The notes: generated by a model from the letters alone, not told the origin. 64,000 bases of DNA from Pacificoceanicola sp049341065 (GCF_049341065.1 NZ_JBMPIX010000003.1:1-64000); one strand, 5' to 3'; counted from the first letter of the stretch, positions 26,643 to 35,076 are shown. Translations and numbers: made by a program.

Positions 26643-27921
26643 GTTGGAGATCGGGGAGCGCTTGGCGCTCCCCTTTTTGTTCGACTTCTGGGCGCATGAG
26701 CATCAGTTGGCCCCGGAAGGTGATTGGCGCAGTTGGGTCATCATGGGCGGGCGCGGCGCGGGCAAGACGCGCGCCGGGTCCGAATGGGTGCGCTCGCAGG
26801 TCGAAGGCGCGCGACCCTTGGACAAGGGGCGTTGCAGGCGCGTAGCCTTGGTTGGTGAAACCTTGGATCAGGTGCGCGAGGTGATGATTTTCGGCGATAG
26901 CGGGATCATGGCCTGTTCGCCGCCGGATCGAAAACCCAAATGGGTGGCGACACGGCGCTGTCTGGTCTGGCCCAATGGCGCCGAGGCCATGGCCTTTTCC
27001 GCCTATGATCCAGAGAGCCTGCGCGGGCCGCAGTTCGATGGCGCATGGGCGGATGAATTGGCCAAATGGCCGAAGGCGCGGGATACCTGGGATATGTTGC
27101 AGTTCGGGTTGCGTTTGGGGGCCGATCCGCGGGTCTGCGTGACCACGACGCCGCGCAATGTGGGCGTGCTGAAAGAGTTGCTGGAGCTTCCCTCGACAGT
27201 CGTGACACGCGCTGCGACCGAGGCGAACCGGGCCAATCTGGCACAGTCTTTCCTTGAAGAAGTTCGGGCGCGCTATGCAGGCACCAAACTGGGCATGCAA
27301 GAGCTGGACGGGCTGCTTTTGGACGAGATCGACGGCGCGCTCTGGACGCGCGAGATGTTCGACGCGGCGCGCGTGGGCCTGATGCCGCAGATGAGCCGCA
27401 TCGTGGTGGCCGTCGATCCGCCCGCAGGGGAAGGCAAGACGGCGGATGAATGCGGGATCGTCGTTGCCGGGGTGGTCATGCAAGGCCGCCCGCACGAATG
27501 GAAAGCCTACGTGCTGGAGGATGCGACGGTGCAGGGGGCCTCTCCACTTGGGTGGGCCGAGGCGGTGGCCGCGGCGGCGAAACGCTGGCAAGCGGACCGC
27601 GTGGTGGCGGAGGTCAATCAGGGCGGTGCGATGGTCGAATCGATCCTGCACAACGTTGATCCCGGCCTGCCAGTGCGCAAGGTCCATGCCTCGAAGGGCA
27701 AGGCGGCGCGGGCCGAGCCGGTGGCGGCGCTGTACGAGCAGGGGCGCGTGTTGCACGGTCAGGGCCTTGCCGCATTGGAGGAGCAGATGTGCCTGATGAC
27801 CAATGCGGGCTTCGAAGGGTCGGGCAGTCCGGATCGCGTCGATGCGCTGGTCTGGGCCTTGACCGATCTGATGCTGAACGGCGTGCAGGGGGTGATGCCA
27901 TCGGTGCGGATTTTGGGATGA
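26503..27921 (+). CDS. Gene transfer agent large terminase (g2)
   Basis: This 472-residue (maximum) DNA-packaging ATPase/nuclease has Walker A GGRGAGKT, the acidic Walker B stretch FDGAWADELAKW, coupling-motif threonines in CVTTTPRN, and a C-terminal RNase H-like nuclease region (IVVAVDPPAG, EVNQGGAMV, RVDALVWALTDL). It cuts and pumps host DNA into the particle. The ATG at 26503 gives a large overlap with g1. Family homology begins near RSGAAWLASAP, so a TTG around 26563 or 26578 is the likelier start. The gene is intact; the portal it must dock to is not. Confidence 0.92.
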   Translation: MKLTQSDGKTVQSPGNTGSILSRQALRSGAAWLASAPVAVQTRFLDELEIGERLALPFLFDFWAHEHQLAPEGDWRSWVIMGGRGAGKTRAGSEWVRSQVEGARPLDKGRCRRVALVGETLDQVREVMIFGDSGIMACSPPDRKPKWVATRRCLVWPNGAEAMAFSAYDPESLRGPQFDGAWADELAKWPKARDTWDMLQFGLRLGADPRVCVTTTPRNVGVLKELLELPSTVVTRAATEANRANLAQSFLEEVRARYAGTKLGMQELDGLLLDEIDGALWTREMFDAARVGLMPQMSRIVVAVDPPAGEGKTADECGIVVAGVVMQGRPHEWKAYVLEDATVQGASPLGWAEAVAAAAKRWQADRVVAEVNQGGAMVESILHNVDPGLPVRKVHASKGKAARAEPVAALYEQGRVLHGQGLAALEEQMCLMTNAGFEGSGSPDRVDALVWALTDLMLNGVQGVMPSVRILG

Positions 27922-27928
27922 CAAACTC

Positions 27929-28081
27929 ATGGCTGTTTTTGGGTCACGGAGCGCCGAGATTTTCGGCGCGCGATCTGAAGTTATTGCCGAACAGGTAAAA
28001 TGTTTTCGCAATAACAGCGGCTTGCGAGGGTGCCGACCCACCGAACGGTGGTGGAAAGCCCTCTTAACCTATCAATCATAG
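27929..28081 (+). CDS. Candidate small ORF in the g2-g3 gap, unknown
   Basis: A 50-residue open frame starts 8 bases after g2 (MAVFGSRSAEIFGARSEVIA) and ends before the portal. Its first part spans a 7-bp hairpin (27951-27957 with 27963-27969). No family is recognised and no clear ribosome-binding site is visible, so it may be leader RNA rather than a gene. Confidence 0.2.
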   Translation: MAVFGSRSAEIFGARSEVIAEQVKCFRNNSGLRGCRPTERWWKALLTYQS

Positions 28082-28259
28082 GTTGGCTATCGAAGCACGA
28101 AGGGACGCCCTTCGGGACTGATCCGGATGAAGTGGTGGTTACGGCCGGGAAGGCAATGCTTTCCCGGACACGAGAGGTGCGGCCCTGCGACGGGCCAAGG
28201 AAAGGAGCGAGCGATGGTATTCGATTTTCTGCGACGGGGCGTACAGGCGCCAGAGGGCG

Positions 28260-28862
28260 CGCCAATGCACGCATGGCTGTTTTTGCAGAGGCCAATGGAG
28301 TGTTGATTTCGCCCGTTCGGAAGGCTGCTATATGCCGGATCAATGCGACTTTTCCTTTGATTTGATCGAGCACATCACGCAGATCTGCAGGGGCGTTGAT
28401 AATCAACGTCTTCAGCGTCACCATCGCCTGTGAGCGCGATTTGACCGCCGTATCGCGGGTAATCTTCAGATGTCGGATCATTTCTGATGACCCTGTTTGG
28501 GTCTTGGGTTGTGCTGTTGCTTGGCCAGAGAGAACTGATCGTGCCGCTCCTTCTGCATCCAAGCTATCCGTCTTCCCTTGCGTATATCGTAGTTGGCGAT
28601 TTGGCCGAGTGACCTCGATGACATTGTGACCTTGGGCAAGCAAGGATCGTGAAAGGCCAGCGCCATATGAACCAGTCCCTTCGATCCCAAATGCCAAGAC
28701 ATGGCCAAGAGATCGCGACCAACGTTCCAGCTCCAAATACCCTTTGGGACTGGTTGGGATGGATACTGCGGCCAAACGGGTGCCTTGCGTATCAATCGCG
28801 ACGGCGACATGGGTGGCCTTATGTGTGTCGATGCCGATGATTACTGGATGTCTGGTCTTCAT
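28260..28862 (-). pseudogene. IS110-family transposase, C-terminally truncated
   Basis: About 201 codons remain of a DEDD-type transposase that is usually 340-400 residues. The catalytic acidic residues are visible: D in IGIDTHKATH, E in FGIEGTGSYG and D/D in KTDSLDAEGAAR. The C-terminal Transposase_20 domain with its catalytic serine is absent; after RALA the frame simply reads portal and g2-g3 gap DNA in antisense. The start is the ATG at 28862 (MKTRHPVII). Confidence 0.88.
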
Positions 28863-29056
28863 GGTTGCCCTCATTGCTTTGAATGCCCAGGCACCGATCC
28901 GAGGGGACAGGACTGTGAAGGGGCGTCCCCGTCAGGCTCCTATGAGGTCACATCTCGCCCGTTGCCGGGGCGACTTGACGGTCGACACGTCAACGCAATG
29001 ACACGCAGTCAATCGTAGCATGAGTCAGGCCATCAAGCCGCAATACCATACTCACA
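28260..29056 (-). mobile_element. IS110-family insertion sequence remnant
   Basis: About 800 bases of visibly lower GC than the surroundings carry the N-terminal half of an IS110 transposase on the minus strand and about 190 bases upstream of it. The right boundary, where portal coding resumes, is near 29056. The left boundary, inside the transposase gene, lies in GGCGCG at about 28257-28262. There are no target-site duplications to score, as IS110 elements usually make none. The element cannot transpose by itself. Confidence 0.85.
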
Positions 29057-29888
29057 GTCGAAGCAGTTGCGGGCGACACGGGCCTTCCGTTCGAGCTGCA
29101 TGTGCTGCGCAGCGACCGCATGAGCCTGGTGCCGGGCGCCGATGGTTGGCCGGTGGCCTATGAGTATGCTGTCGGCGGGAGAAAGCATCGCTTTGACGTG
29201 ACCGGACCGGTTTCGCCGATCTGCCATGTGAAGAGCTTTCACCCACTGGACGACCACTATGGTCTGAGCCCGCTGCAAGCGGCGGCGCAAGCGGTTGATG
29301 TCCATAACAGCGCGAGCCGTTGGTCCAAGGGCCTGCTCGACAATGCCGCGCGGCCTTCGGGGGCAATTGTCTGGCGCGGGACTGAGGGGCAGGGCCACCT
29401 GAGCGCGGAACAATACGAGCGTTTGGCGGCGGAACTGGAAAGCAACCATCAGGGCGCACGCAACGCGGGCCGTCCGATGCTGCTGGAAGGGGGCCTTGAT
29501 TGGCGGCCCATGGGATTCAGCCCCTCGGATATGGAGTTCCAGAAAACCAAAGAGGCAGCCGCGCGCGAGATTGCCGTGGCGTTCGGTGTGCCGCCGATGC
29601 TGCTGGGGATCCCCGGTGAGGCGACCTATTCGAACTATGCCGAAGCGCATCGGGCCTTTTATCGACTGACCATTCTGCCCCTTGCCACGCGGGTCAGTGC
29701 GAGTGTCGGGCGTTGGTTGTCGGGCTTCCTGGGCGAAGAGGTGAGCCTGAGACCTGACCTTGATCAGGTGCCCGCCCTGGCCACCGAGCGTGATGCGCAA
29801 TGGTCGCGCGTTTCCGGGGCGGACTTTCTGACCGCAGCGGAAAAGCGGCAGATGCTGGGCCTGCCGGCGCTGAGCGAGGAGGAGCGAG

Positions 29889-30116
29889 GTGACTAACCTG
29901 AGACGCACCAGCGAGCCATTTGCCTGCGCACCCGCGCTGCGGCTTGAGGCGCATGAGCGGGTGAGCCGACTGCATGTGGACGCTTTGAACGGGCGGCTTG
30001 AGCGACTGGAGAAGGTGATCGAGCGGCTGGAACGACGGCTTTGGCTGACGGTGTACGGCGTGGCCGGAGTGATTTTGGCCGAGGCTTTTCAGGGTCTGAT
30101 GCACGCAGCCCCCTGA
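29889..30116 (+). CDS. Gene transfer agent head formation protein g3.5
   Basis: This 75-residue protein has a predicted amphipathic helix or coiled coil (LNGRLERLEKVIERLERRLW) and a C-terminal hydrophobic segment (VYGVAGVILAEAF). It corresponds in position and pattern to orfg3.5 of the R. capsulatus cluster, a small protein linked to head formation. The start overlaps the end of the portal frame by 8 bases, so its translation may depend on ribosomes finishing the now disrupted portal gene. Confidence 0.75.
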   Translation: MTNLRRTSEPFACAPALRLEAHERVSRLHVDALNGRLERLEKVIERLERRLWLTVYGVAGVILAEAFQGLMHAAP

Positions 30117-30135
30117 GGAAACGAGGAGACGGAAA

Positions 30136-30681
30136 ATGGATCTGGAACACAAGTTCTGCCGTTTTGACGACGAAGTGAAGGTTGTCGAAGGCACAAAGAT
30201 CGAAGGTTATGCCAGCCTGTTTGGAGCCTGCGATCAGGGCGGCGACGTGGTGAGCAAAGGCGCCTATGCCCGGTCTCTGGCGCGTCTGACCAAGGAGGGG
30301 CGCGGCGTAAAGATGTTGTGGCAACACGACCCGGCCCAGCCCATCGGCATCTGGGATGAGGTGCGCGAAGACGAGCGCGGCCTTTATGTCAAAGGCCGCC
30401 TGCTGGATAGCGTGGAAAAGGGCCGCGAGGCGGCTGCGCTGATCGAGGCGGGCGCAATTGACGGGCTGTCAATCGGCTATCGCACGCTCAAGGCGGCAAA
30501 GAATGACAAGGGCCAGCGGCTCTTGACTGAACTGGAGCTTTGGGAGGTCTCGCTTGTGACTTTCCCGATGCTTCCCAGTGCGCGGGTGGCTTCCAAGGGG
30601 GATGACCTCATGGCGGAAGACAGCCTGCACGAGCTGGCGGAGGTCCTTGAGGACTTGCGCCGTAACCTGGCGGGCGGCTGA
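30136..30681 (+). CDS. Gene transfer agent prohead protease (g4)
   Basis: This 181-residue HK97-family prohead protease (peptidase U35) cleaves the capsid scaffold during head maturation. Family segments are EGYASLFGACDQGGDVVSKGA, MLWQHDPAQPIGIW with the catalytic His, and GLSIGYRT with the catalytic Ser. A GAGGAAACGAGGAG-type stretch precedes the ATG. It is intact and directly upstream of the capsid gene, as in all such clusters. Confidence 0.93.
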   Translation: MDLEHKFCRFDDEVKVVEGTKIEGYASLFGACDQGGDVVSKGAYARSLARLTKEGRGVKMLWQHDPAQPIGIWDEVREDERGLYVKGRLLDSVEKGREAAALIEAGAIDGLSIGYRTLKAAKNDKGQRLLTELELWEVSLVTFPMLPSARVASKGDDLMAEDSLHELAEVLEDLRRNLAGG

Positions 30682-30715
30682 CGCGCGCCACTCTCACGAC
30701 ATGGGGAATAACCGC

Positions 30716-31894
30716 ATGACCAAGACCGAGACCAAGTCTCGGACCGGGGAAGACTTGTCTCCGGTCACCCGGGTGAGTGCCGCGATGGCGGGACTGATCG
30801 GGGATTTCAAGGCCCTCCAGGCCGACCTTTCAGAGAAGCTGAACAAACAGGAAGAGCGACTGACCATGCTTGATCATAAATCCGCCCGCACGGGCCGCCC
30901 GGCCCTTTCGACCCAAATGGATGTCGAAGCCCCCCATCAGAAGGCCTTTGACGCCTATCTGCGCACCGGTGACGATGACGGCCTGCGCGGCCTCGAACTG
31001 GAAGGCAAGGCGATGTCCACGGCCGTGAATTCGGACGGCGGCTATCTGGTGGATCCGCAAACCGCCGACTCGATCAAGTCGACTCTGGCTGCGACCGCCT
31101 CGATCCGAGCGATTTCGAATATTGTGAACGTCGAGGCGTCGTCCTTTGACGTTCTGATCGATCAGAACGACGCTGGCGCTGGCTGGGCGGACGAAACCTC
31201 GTCTGCGGCGGAAACCGGCACGCCTACCATCGAGCGCATCTCGATCCCGCTGTACGAGCTGAACGCAATGCCCAAGGTGTCCCAGCGCCTGCTGGACGAC
31301 AGCGCCTTTGATGTCGAAGGATGGCTGGCGGGCCGCATTTCCGAGAAATTCGCGCGCGCAGAAGCGGCGGCTTTCGTGAATGGTGACGGCGTTGACAAAC
31401 CGCGCGGCATTCTCAACCACGCTCAGGTTGATCAGAGCGTTTGGGCCTGGGGGTCGATCGGTTACATCGAAGCTTCGATCGCCTCTGACTTTGGCGGCGG
31501 CGACGACCTGATCCAGTTGGTTTACACGCTGGGTGCTGAATATCGCGCTGGCGCCAGCTTTGTCATGAACTCCAAGACCGCAGGCGCGCTGCGCAAGCTC
31601 AAGGATGCGGACGGCCGCCACCTTTGGTCGGACGGCTTTGCTTCGGGCGAACCAGCGCGACTGTTGGGCTATCCGGTTCTGATCGCCGAAGACATGCCGG
31701 ATATCTCGGTCGATGCGACCCCGATCGCCTTTGGTGACTTCGGCGCAGGCTACACCATCGCTGAACGTCCGGACCTGCGCGTTCTGCGCGATCCGTTCAG
31801 CGCCAAGCCGCACGTGTTGTTCTACGCAACCAAGCGCGTTGGCGGTGATGTCAGTGACTTTGCGGCCATCAAGCTGCTGCGCTGCATCGCCTAA
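30716..31894 (+). CDS. Gene transfer agent major capsid protein (g5)
   Basis: This 392-residue HK97-fold major capsid protein has an N-terminal helical delta-domain (to about residue 100) that the g4 protease removes. The mature shell protein starts near STAVNSDGGYLVDPQ, with conserved AFVNGDGVDKPRGILNH and FVMNSKTAGALRKLKDADGR. The start at 30716 has GGGGA 8 bases upstream; an in-frame ATG at 30701 lacks one. The gene is intact and is normally the most abundant product of the cluster. Confidence 0.96.
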   Translation: MTKTETKSRTGEDLSPVTRVSAAMAGLIGDFKALQADLSEKLNKQEERLTMLDHKSARTGRPALSTQMDVEAPHQKAFDAYLRTGDDDGLRGLELEGKAMSTAVNSDGGYLVDPQTADSIKSTLAATASIRAISNIVNVEASSFDVLIDQNDAGAGWADETSSAAETGTPTIERISIPLYELNAMPKVSQRLLDDSAFDVEGWLAGRISEKFARAEAAAFVNGDGVDKPRGILNHAQVDQSVWAWGSIGYIEASIASDFGGGDDLIQLVYTLGAEYRAGASFVMNSKTAGALRKLKDADGRHLWSDGFASGEPARLLGYPVLIAEDMPDISVDATPIAFGDFGAGYTIAERPDLRVLRDPFSAKPHVLFYATKRVGGDVSDFAAIKLLRCIA

Positions 31895-32051
31895 CGGCTG
31901 ACGAGAATGGGGGGCGGGCAATCAGGCCTGCCTTCCAGAGGGCGCGCGTCCCGATGTTGTCCAGCAGCCCCCCTCCGCCCGTGCAACCTGGGCGGCGCGC
32001 GCCCGCTTTGACCGGGGCTGGGGGCCGGGCGAGGAGCTTTGGAGAATTGAC

Positions 32052-32645
32052 ATGATCTTGGTGGAAGAAACACAGGTGCCCGAGGCGGCTTTGCCCGTCG
32101 ATGCGCTGAAGCAGCACCTGCGGCTGGGCAGCGGATTTGCCGAAGACAATGTGCAGGACGCGGTCCTCGGCTCATTCCTGCGGGCGGCGATGGCCTCGAT
32201 CGAGGCGCGTTGTTCCAAGGCTCTGATCACGCGGAGCTTTGTGATGACGCTGAACGAGTGGCGCGATGCGACGGTGCAGGTCTTGCCGGTCGCCCCGGTG
32301 CTGGCGATCACTGAAATGACGCTGGTGGATGGCTATGGCGCTGCCACCGTGGTCGATCCGGCCAGATATCGGCTGGAAAAGGATACCTTTGCCCCTCGTC
32401 TGAAACCGCGCGGGACCTTCCTGCCAGGAATAGCCTCCGATGGGGCCGTCGAGATCCGCTTTGAAGCCGGTTTCGGAGCGAGTTTCACCGATTTGCCTGC
32501 CGATCTGGCGCAGGCAGTGCTGCTGCTGGCAGCGCATTATTACGAATATCGCGATGAAACGGCGCTGGGTCAGGGGTGCATGCCCTTTGGAGTGACCAGC
32601 CTGATTGCCCGGTATCGCCCGATGCGTTTGGGGATGAGCGGATGA
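32052..32645 (+). CDS. Gene transfer agent head-tail connector / adaptor (g6)
   Basis: This 197-residue protein of the phage phiE125 gp8-like head-tail connector family forms a ring below the portal. Features are LKQHLRLGSGFAEDNVQDAVLGSFLRAA and the C-terminal DLAQAVLLLAAHYYEYRD. It begins after a 157-base GC-rich gap downstream of g5 in which no gene is supported, with GGAG just upstream of the ATG. The end overlaps g7 by 4 bases. Confidence 0.9.
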   Translation: MILVEETQVPEAALPVDALKQHLRLGSGFAEDNVQDAVLGSFLRAAMASIEARCSKALITRSFVMTLNEWRDATVQVLPVAPVLAITEMTLVDGYGAATVVDPARYRLEKDTFAPRLKPRGTFLPGIASDGAVEIRFEAGFGASFTDLPADLAQAVLLLAAHYYEYRDETALGQGCMPFGVTSLIARYRPMRLGMSG

Positions 32646-32980
32646 GCGGCGTCAATCTGAGCCGACGCCTGACTCTGGAACGCGCCGAGCGGGTTCCGGA
32701 TGGGGCGGGCGGTTATACGCAAACCTGGGTCGTTCTTGGCACCGTGTGGGGCGATGTTCAGGCCCGCACCGGACGTGTTGCGACCGGCGAGGCAGGTGCA
32801 GTGTCAGTCACCGGATACCGCATTGCCGTGCGTGCCGCCCCTTTGGGCCATTCCAATCGTCCCGAACCCGGGCAGCGTTTTGGCCTGCAGGGGCGGCAGT
32901 TTCGGATTGACGCGGTCACTGAGGATCCAAAGCGGAACCTCTACTTGATTTGCGATTGTAAAGAGGAAGTTACGCCATGA
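32642..32980 (+). CDS. Gene transfer agent head closure / stopper protein (g7)
   Basis: This 112-residue head-tail adaptor of the SPP1 gp16-like family has SRRLTLERAERVPDGAGGYTQTW and a beta-rich remainder. It plugs the head after packaging. The start at 32642 overlaps the g6 stop by 4 bases, and its own stop overlaps g8 by 4 bases, giving a translationally coupled chain. Confidence 0.88.
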   Translation: MSGVNLSRRLTLERAERVPDGAGGYTQTWVVLGTVWGDVQARTGRVATGEAGAVSVTGYRIAVRAAPLGHSNRPEPGQRFGLQGRQFRIDAVTEDPKRNLYLICDCKEEVTP

Positions 32981-33393
32981 GCTATGCAGTTTCCGGTCCG
33001 TTGCAAGCGGCCGTTTATGCGCAGTTGCAGGCCGACGCGGCGCTGGGCGCTTTGGTTGGCGCCAACATTTTTGATGCTTTGCCGCAAGGCACTCTGCCGC
33101 CCCTTTATGTCGCCCTTGGGCCAGAGACGGTGCAGGATGCTTCGGATGTCAGCGGCGTGGGCGCGCGGCACGATTTCACGGTGTCTGTCATCACCGATGT
33201 TGCTGGTTTCCAAAGCGCAAAAGATGCGGCCGGTGCTGTCAGCGACGCGCTGCACGGGGCCGATCTCACGCTCAGTCGGGGCCGCCTTGTCGGGCTGTGG
33301 TTCCGCAAGGCCAAGGCCACCCGCGAGGCGGCAGGCCTGCGGCGGATCGATCTGACCTTCCGCGCCCGCGTGGAAGACGACGCGGCGGCATAG
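32977..33393 (+). CDS. Gene transfer agent tail terminator (g8, DUF3168)
   Basis: This 138-residue DUF3168 protein is the predicted tail terminator that caps the tail tube and joins it to the head. Family segments include LQAAVYAQLQADAALGALVG and HDFTVSVITD. It overlaps g7 by 4 bases. A 71-base gap containing AACTGGAGTAAG, the ribosome-binding site of g9, follows. Confidence 0.88.
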   Translation: MSYAVSGPLQAAVYAQLQADAALGALVGANIFDALPQGTLPPLYVALGPETVQDASDVSGVGARHDFTVSVITDVAGFQSAKDAAGAVSDALHGADLTLSRGRLVGLWFRKAKATREAAGLRRIDLTFRARVEDDAAA

Positions 33394-33464
33394 GCTCCGC
33401 TTTCGACAATTCCCTTCTGCGGCAGCGCGGAAACCCTTCAACCCAAATCAACTGGAGTAAGATC

Positions 33465-33887
33465 ATGGGTGCACAAAACGGCAAAGACCTTCTCGTCAAA
33501 GTAGACCTGACCGGCGACGGCCAGTTTGAAACAATGGCGGGCCTGCGTGCGACGCGCGTCAGCTTTAACGCCGAGCAAGTCGATGTGACGACACTGGAAA
33601 GTCAGGGCGGATGGCGCGAGCTGCTGTCCGGGGCTGGCGTCAAATCGGCCAATATCAGCGGCTCGGGTGTCTTCAAGGATGCGGGCACGGACGAGCGCGC
33701 GCGGCAGATCTTTTTCGACGGCGAGACTCCGGAATTTCAGGTCATCATCCCGGATTTCGGCACAGTCGAGGGGGCCTTTCAGGTGACGTCGATCGAATAC
33801 GCCGGCAGCCACAACGGTGAAGCGACTTACGAAGTTTCACTGGCCTCGGCGGGTGCATTGCAGTTCATCGCGGTTCCGGTGGCGTAA
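33465..33887 (+). CDS. Gene transfer agent major tail protein (g9)
   Basis: This 140-residue tail-tube protein of the TP901-1-like family begins MGAQNGKDLLVKVD and contains VDVTTLESQGGWRELLSGAGVKS. It polymerises around the tape measure. A clear GGAG lies 8 bases before the ATG at 33465; an in-frame upstream extension is antisense or g8 sequence and is rejected. The stop overlaps the g10 start by one base (TAATG). Confidence 0.92.
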   Translation: MGAQNGKDLLVKVDLTGDGQFETMAGLRATRVSFNAEQVDVTTLESQGGWRELLSGAGVKSANISGSGVFKDAGTDERARQIFFDGETPEFQVIIPDFGTVEGAFQVTSIEYAGSHNGEATYEVSLASAGALQFIAVPVA

Positions 33888-34219
33888 TGGCCAATCCGTG
33901 GAGGGGGGAGGTGGCGCTTGTCATAGACGGAGAGCGCCACCTGATGCGGTTGACGCTGGGCGCTTTGGCGGAGCTCGAAGCCGAGCTGACCAGCGGATCT
34001 CTGGTCGATCTGGTCCAGCGTTTTGAAACCGGCGGCTTTAGCACGCGGGACGTGCTGGCGTTGATCGTCGCGGGTTTGCGCGGCAGTGGCTGGAAAGGCC
34101 GCACAGCGGACCTGATGCAAGCCGAAATCGAAGGTGGGCCAATGGCGGCGGCAAGGGCTTCGGCCGAATTGTTGGCGCGGGCTTTCATGACACCGGAGAG
34201 CGCGGATGACGGGGTTTGA
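33887..34219 (+). CDS. Gene transfer agent tail assembly chaperone (g10)
   Basis: This 110-residue protein matches the GTA TAC-type family: LRLTLGALAELEAELTSGSLVDLVQRFE. It is thought to help tail assembly on the tape measure, as the g10 equivalents of siphophages do. It is coupled to g9 by TAATG and overlaps g10.1 by 14 bases, an arrangement that recalls the frameshifted chaperone pair of lambda-like phages. Confidence 0.85.
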   Translation: MANPWRGEVALVIDGERHLMRLTLGALAELEAELTSGSLVDLVQRFETGGFSTRDVLALIVAGLRGSGWKGRTADLMQAEIEGGPMAAARASAELLARAFMTPESADDGV

Positions 34220-34406
34220 CTGGCCTGTGCTGATGCGTGCGGGAATGCGCGGTTTGGGGCTGAGCCCGGATGAATTCTGGGCTTTGACGCCAGCTGAACT
34301 GCAAGTGCTTTTGGGCGAAGGCCCGGGCGGGAAACCGATGGGACGGTCGCGGCTGGATCAGCTGATGGCGGCCTTCCCGGATCAGAGTAAAGGGGCTCAA
34401 TCATGA
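34206..34406 (+). CDS. Gene transfer agent tail assembly chaperone partner (g10.1)
   Basis: This 66-residue product begins MTGFDWPVLMRAGMRGLGLSP and contains PDEFWALTPAELQVLLG. It corresponds to the small gene between g10 and g11 in Rhodobacter clusters, annotated as a phage tail assembly chaperone. It overlaps g10 by 14 bases and g11 by 4. Confidence 0.82.
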   Translation: MTGFDWPVLMRAGMRGLGLSPDEFWALTPAELQVLLGEGPGGKPMGRSRLDQLMAAFPDQSKGAQS

Positions 34407-35065
34407 GCGAATTGGACATGATCGGCGATCTCGGTGACGAGGTCGAGGCGCTGAAGGGCTCGCTTGGTGGCGCCGTTGGCATGGCCGCGCAGTTCGACGC
34501 GGAACTCAAGCGCATTCATCAGACGTTTTCGGCCACCGGAGCGGGCGCTGCCAAGCTGGAACGCACCCTGAGTGCGGGCGTCAGCCGGGCGATCGACGGC
34601 GTGGTTCTGGATGGGATGAAACTGTCGGACGCGCTGCAGGTTGTGGCCAACTCGATGATCAATGCGGCCTATCGTGCGGCGGTCAAGCCTGTGGCTGACC
34701 ATGTGGGCGGGCTGCTGTCGACGGGAATGTCGGCAATGCTCGGAGGTTTCTCGCCGTTTGCCAATGGTGGCAGTTTTTCACAGGGGCGCGTGATGCCTTT
34801 CGCGACCGGCGGCGTTGTCAGCGGCCCGGTGACTTTCCCGATGCGTGGGGGCACGGGGTTGATGGGCGAAGCAGGCCCGGAGGCGATCATGCCGCTGACA
34901 CGCGGTGCGGACGGCAAGCTGGGCGTGCGTTCGTCCGGTGGCGGGCAGCCTGTCACCGTCGTCATGAACATTTCGACCCCGGACGTTCAGGGGTTCCAAC
35001 GTAGCCAAAGCCAGATCGCGGCGCAGATGAGCCGTGCACTGAGCAAGGGCGCGCGCAACAGGTAA
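34403..35065 (+). CDS. Gene transfer agent tape measure protein (g11)
   Basis: This 220-residue tail tape measure protein is short, as expected for the RcGTA-type tail, whose length it sets. It has an N-terminal helical part (LGDEVEALKGSLGGAVGMAAQFDAEL), glycine-rich ANGGSFSQGRVMPFATGGVVSGP and the typical GLMGEAGPEAIMPLTRGADGKLGV. It overlaps g10.1 by 4 bases. It is intact. Confidence 0.9.
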   Translation: MSELDMIGDLGDEVEALKGSLGGAVGMAAQFDAELKRIHQTFSATGAGAAKLERTLSAGVSRAIDGVVLDGMKLSDALQVVANSMINAAYRAAVKPVADHVGGLLSTGMSAMLGGFSPFANGGSFSQGRVMPFATGGVVSGPVTFPMRGGTGLMGEAGPEAIMPLTRGADGKLGVRSSGGGQPVTVVMNISTPDVQGFQRSQSQIAAQMSRALSKGARNR

Positions 35066-35076
35066 TGGAGGGAAAA

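Larger units (their letters stand above)
28214..29896 (+). pseudogene. Gene transfer agent portal protein (g3), disrupted
   Basis: The HK97-type portal forms the 12-fold DNA gate at one capsid vertex. Here it is broken. A good AAAGGAG site and ATG at 28214 give the genuine N-terminus (MVFDFLRRGVQAPEGA), but after about 16 codons the sequence becomes IS110-family DNA. Portal homology resumes in frame at about 29057 (VEAVAGDTGLPFELHVLRSDRMS) and runs 279 codons to 29896. With a family length near 396, about 100 codons are lost. From the first fragment the frame hits TGA in the insertion near 28304. A GTG at 29102 could start a 264-residue C-terminal piece, but that would lack the N-terminal part of the fold. 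The end overlaps g3.5 by 8 bases. Confidence 0.9.

Noticed and set aside
27981..28874. A 297-residue reading of the IS110 transposase taken as complete
   Set aside because: Residues after about 205 have no transposase homology and are antisense portal and gap DNA; the real transposase is truncated near 28260.
29102..29896. A standalone portal gene starting at the GTG at 29102
   Set aside because: Homology continues in frame upstream to 29057 and the true start is at 28214. A late GTG is only the first start in a truncated frame.
34403..35065. The tape measure gene being truncated because it is only 220 residues
   Set aside because: The RcGTA-type tail is short and its tape measure is of this size; both overlaps with neighbours are intact.
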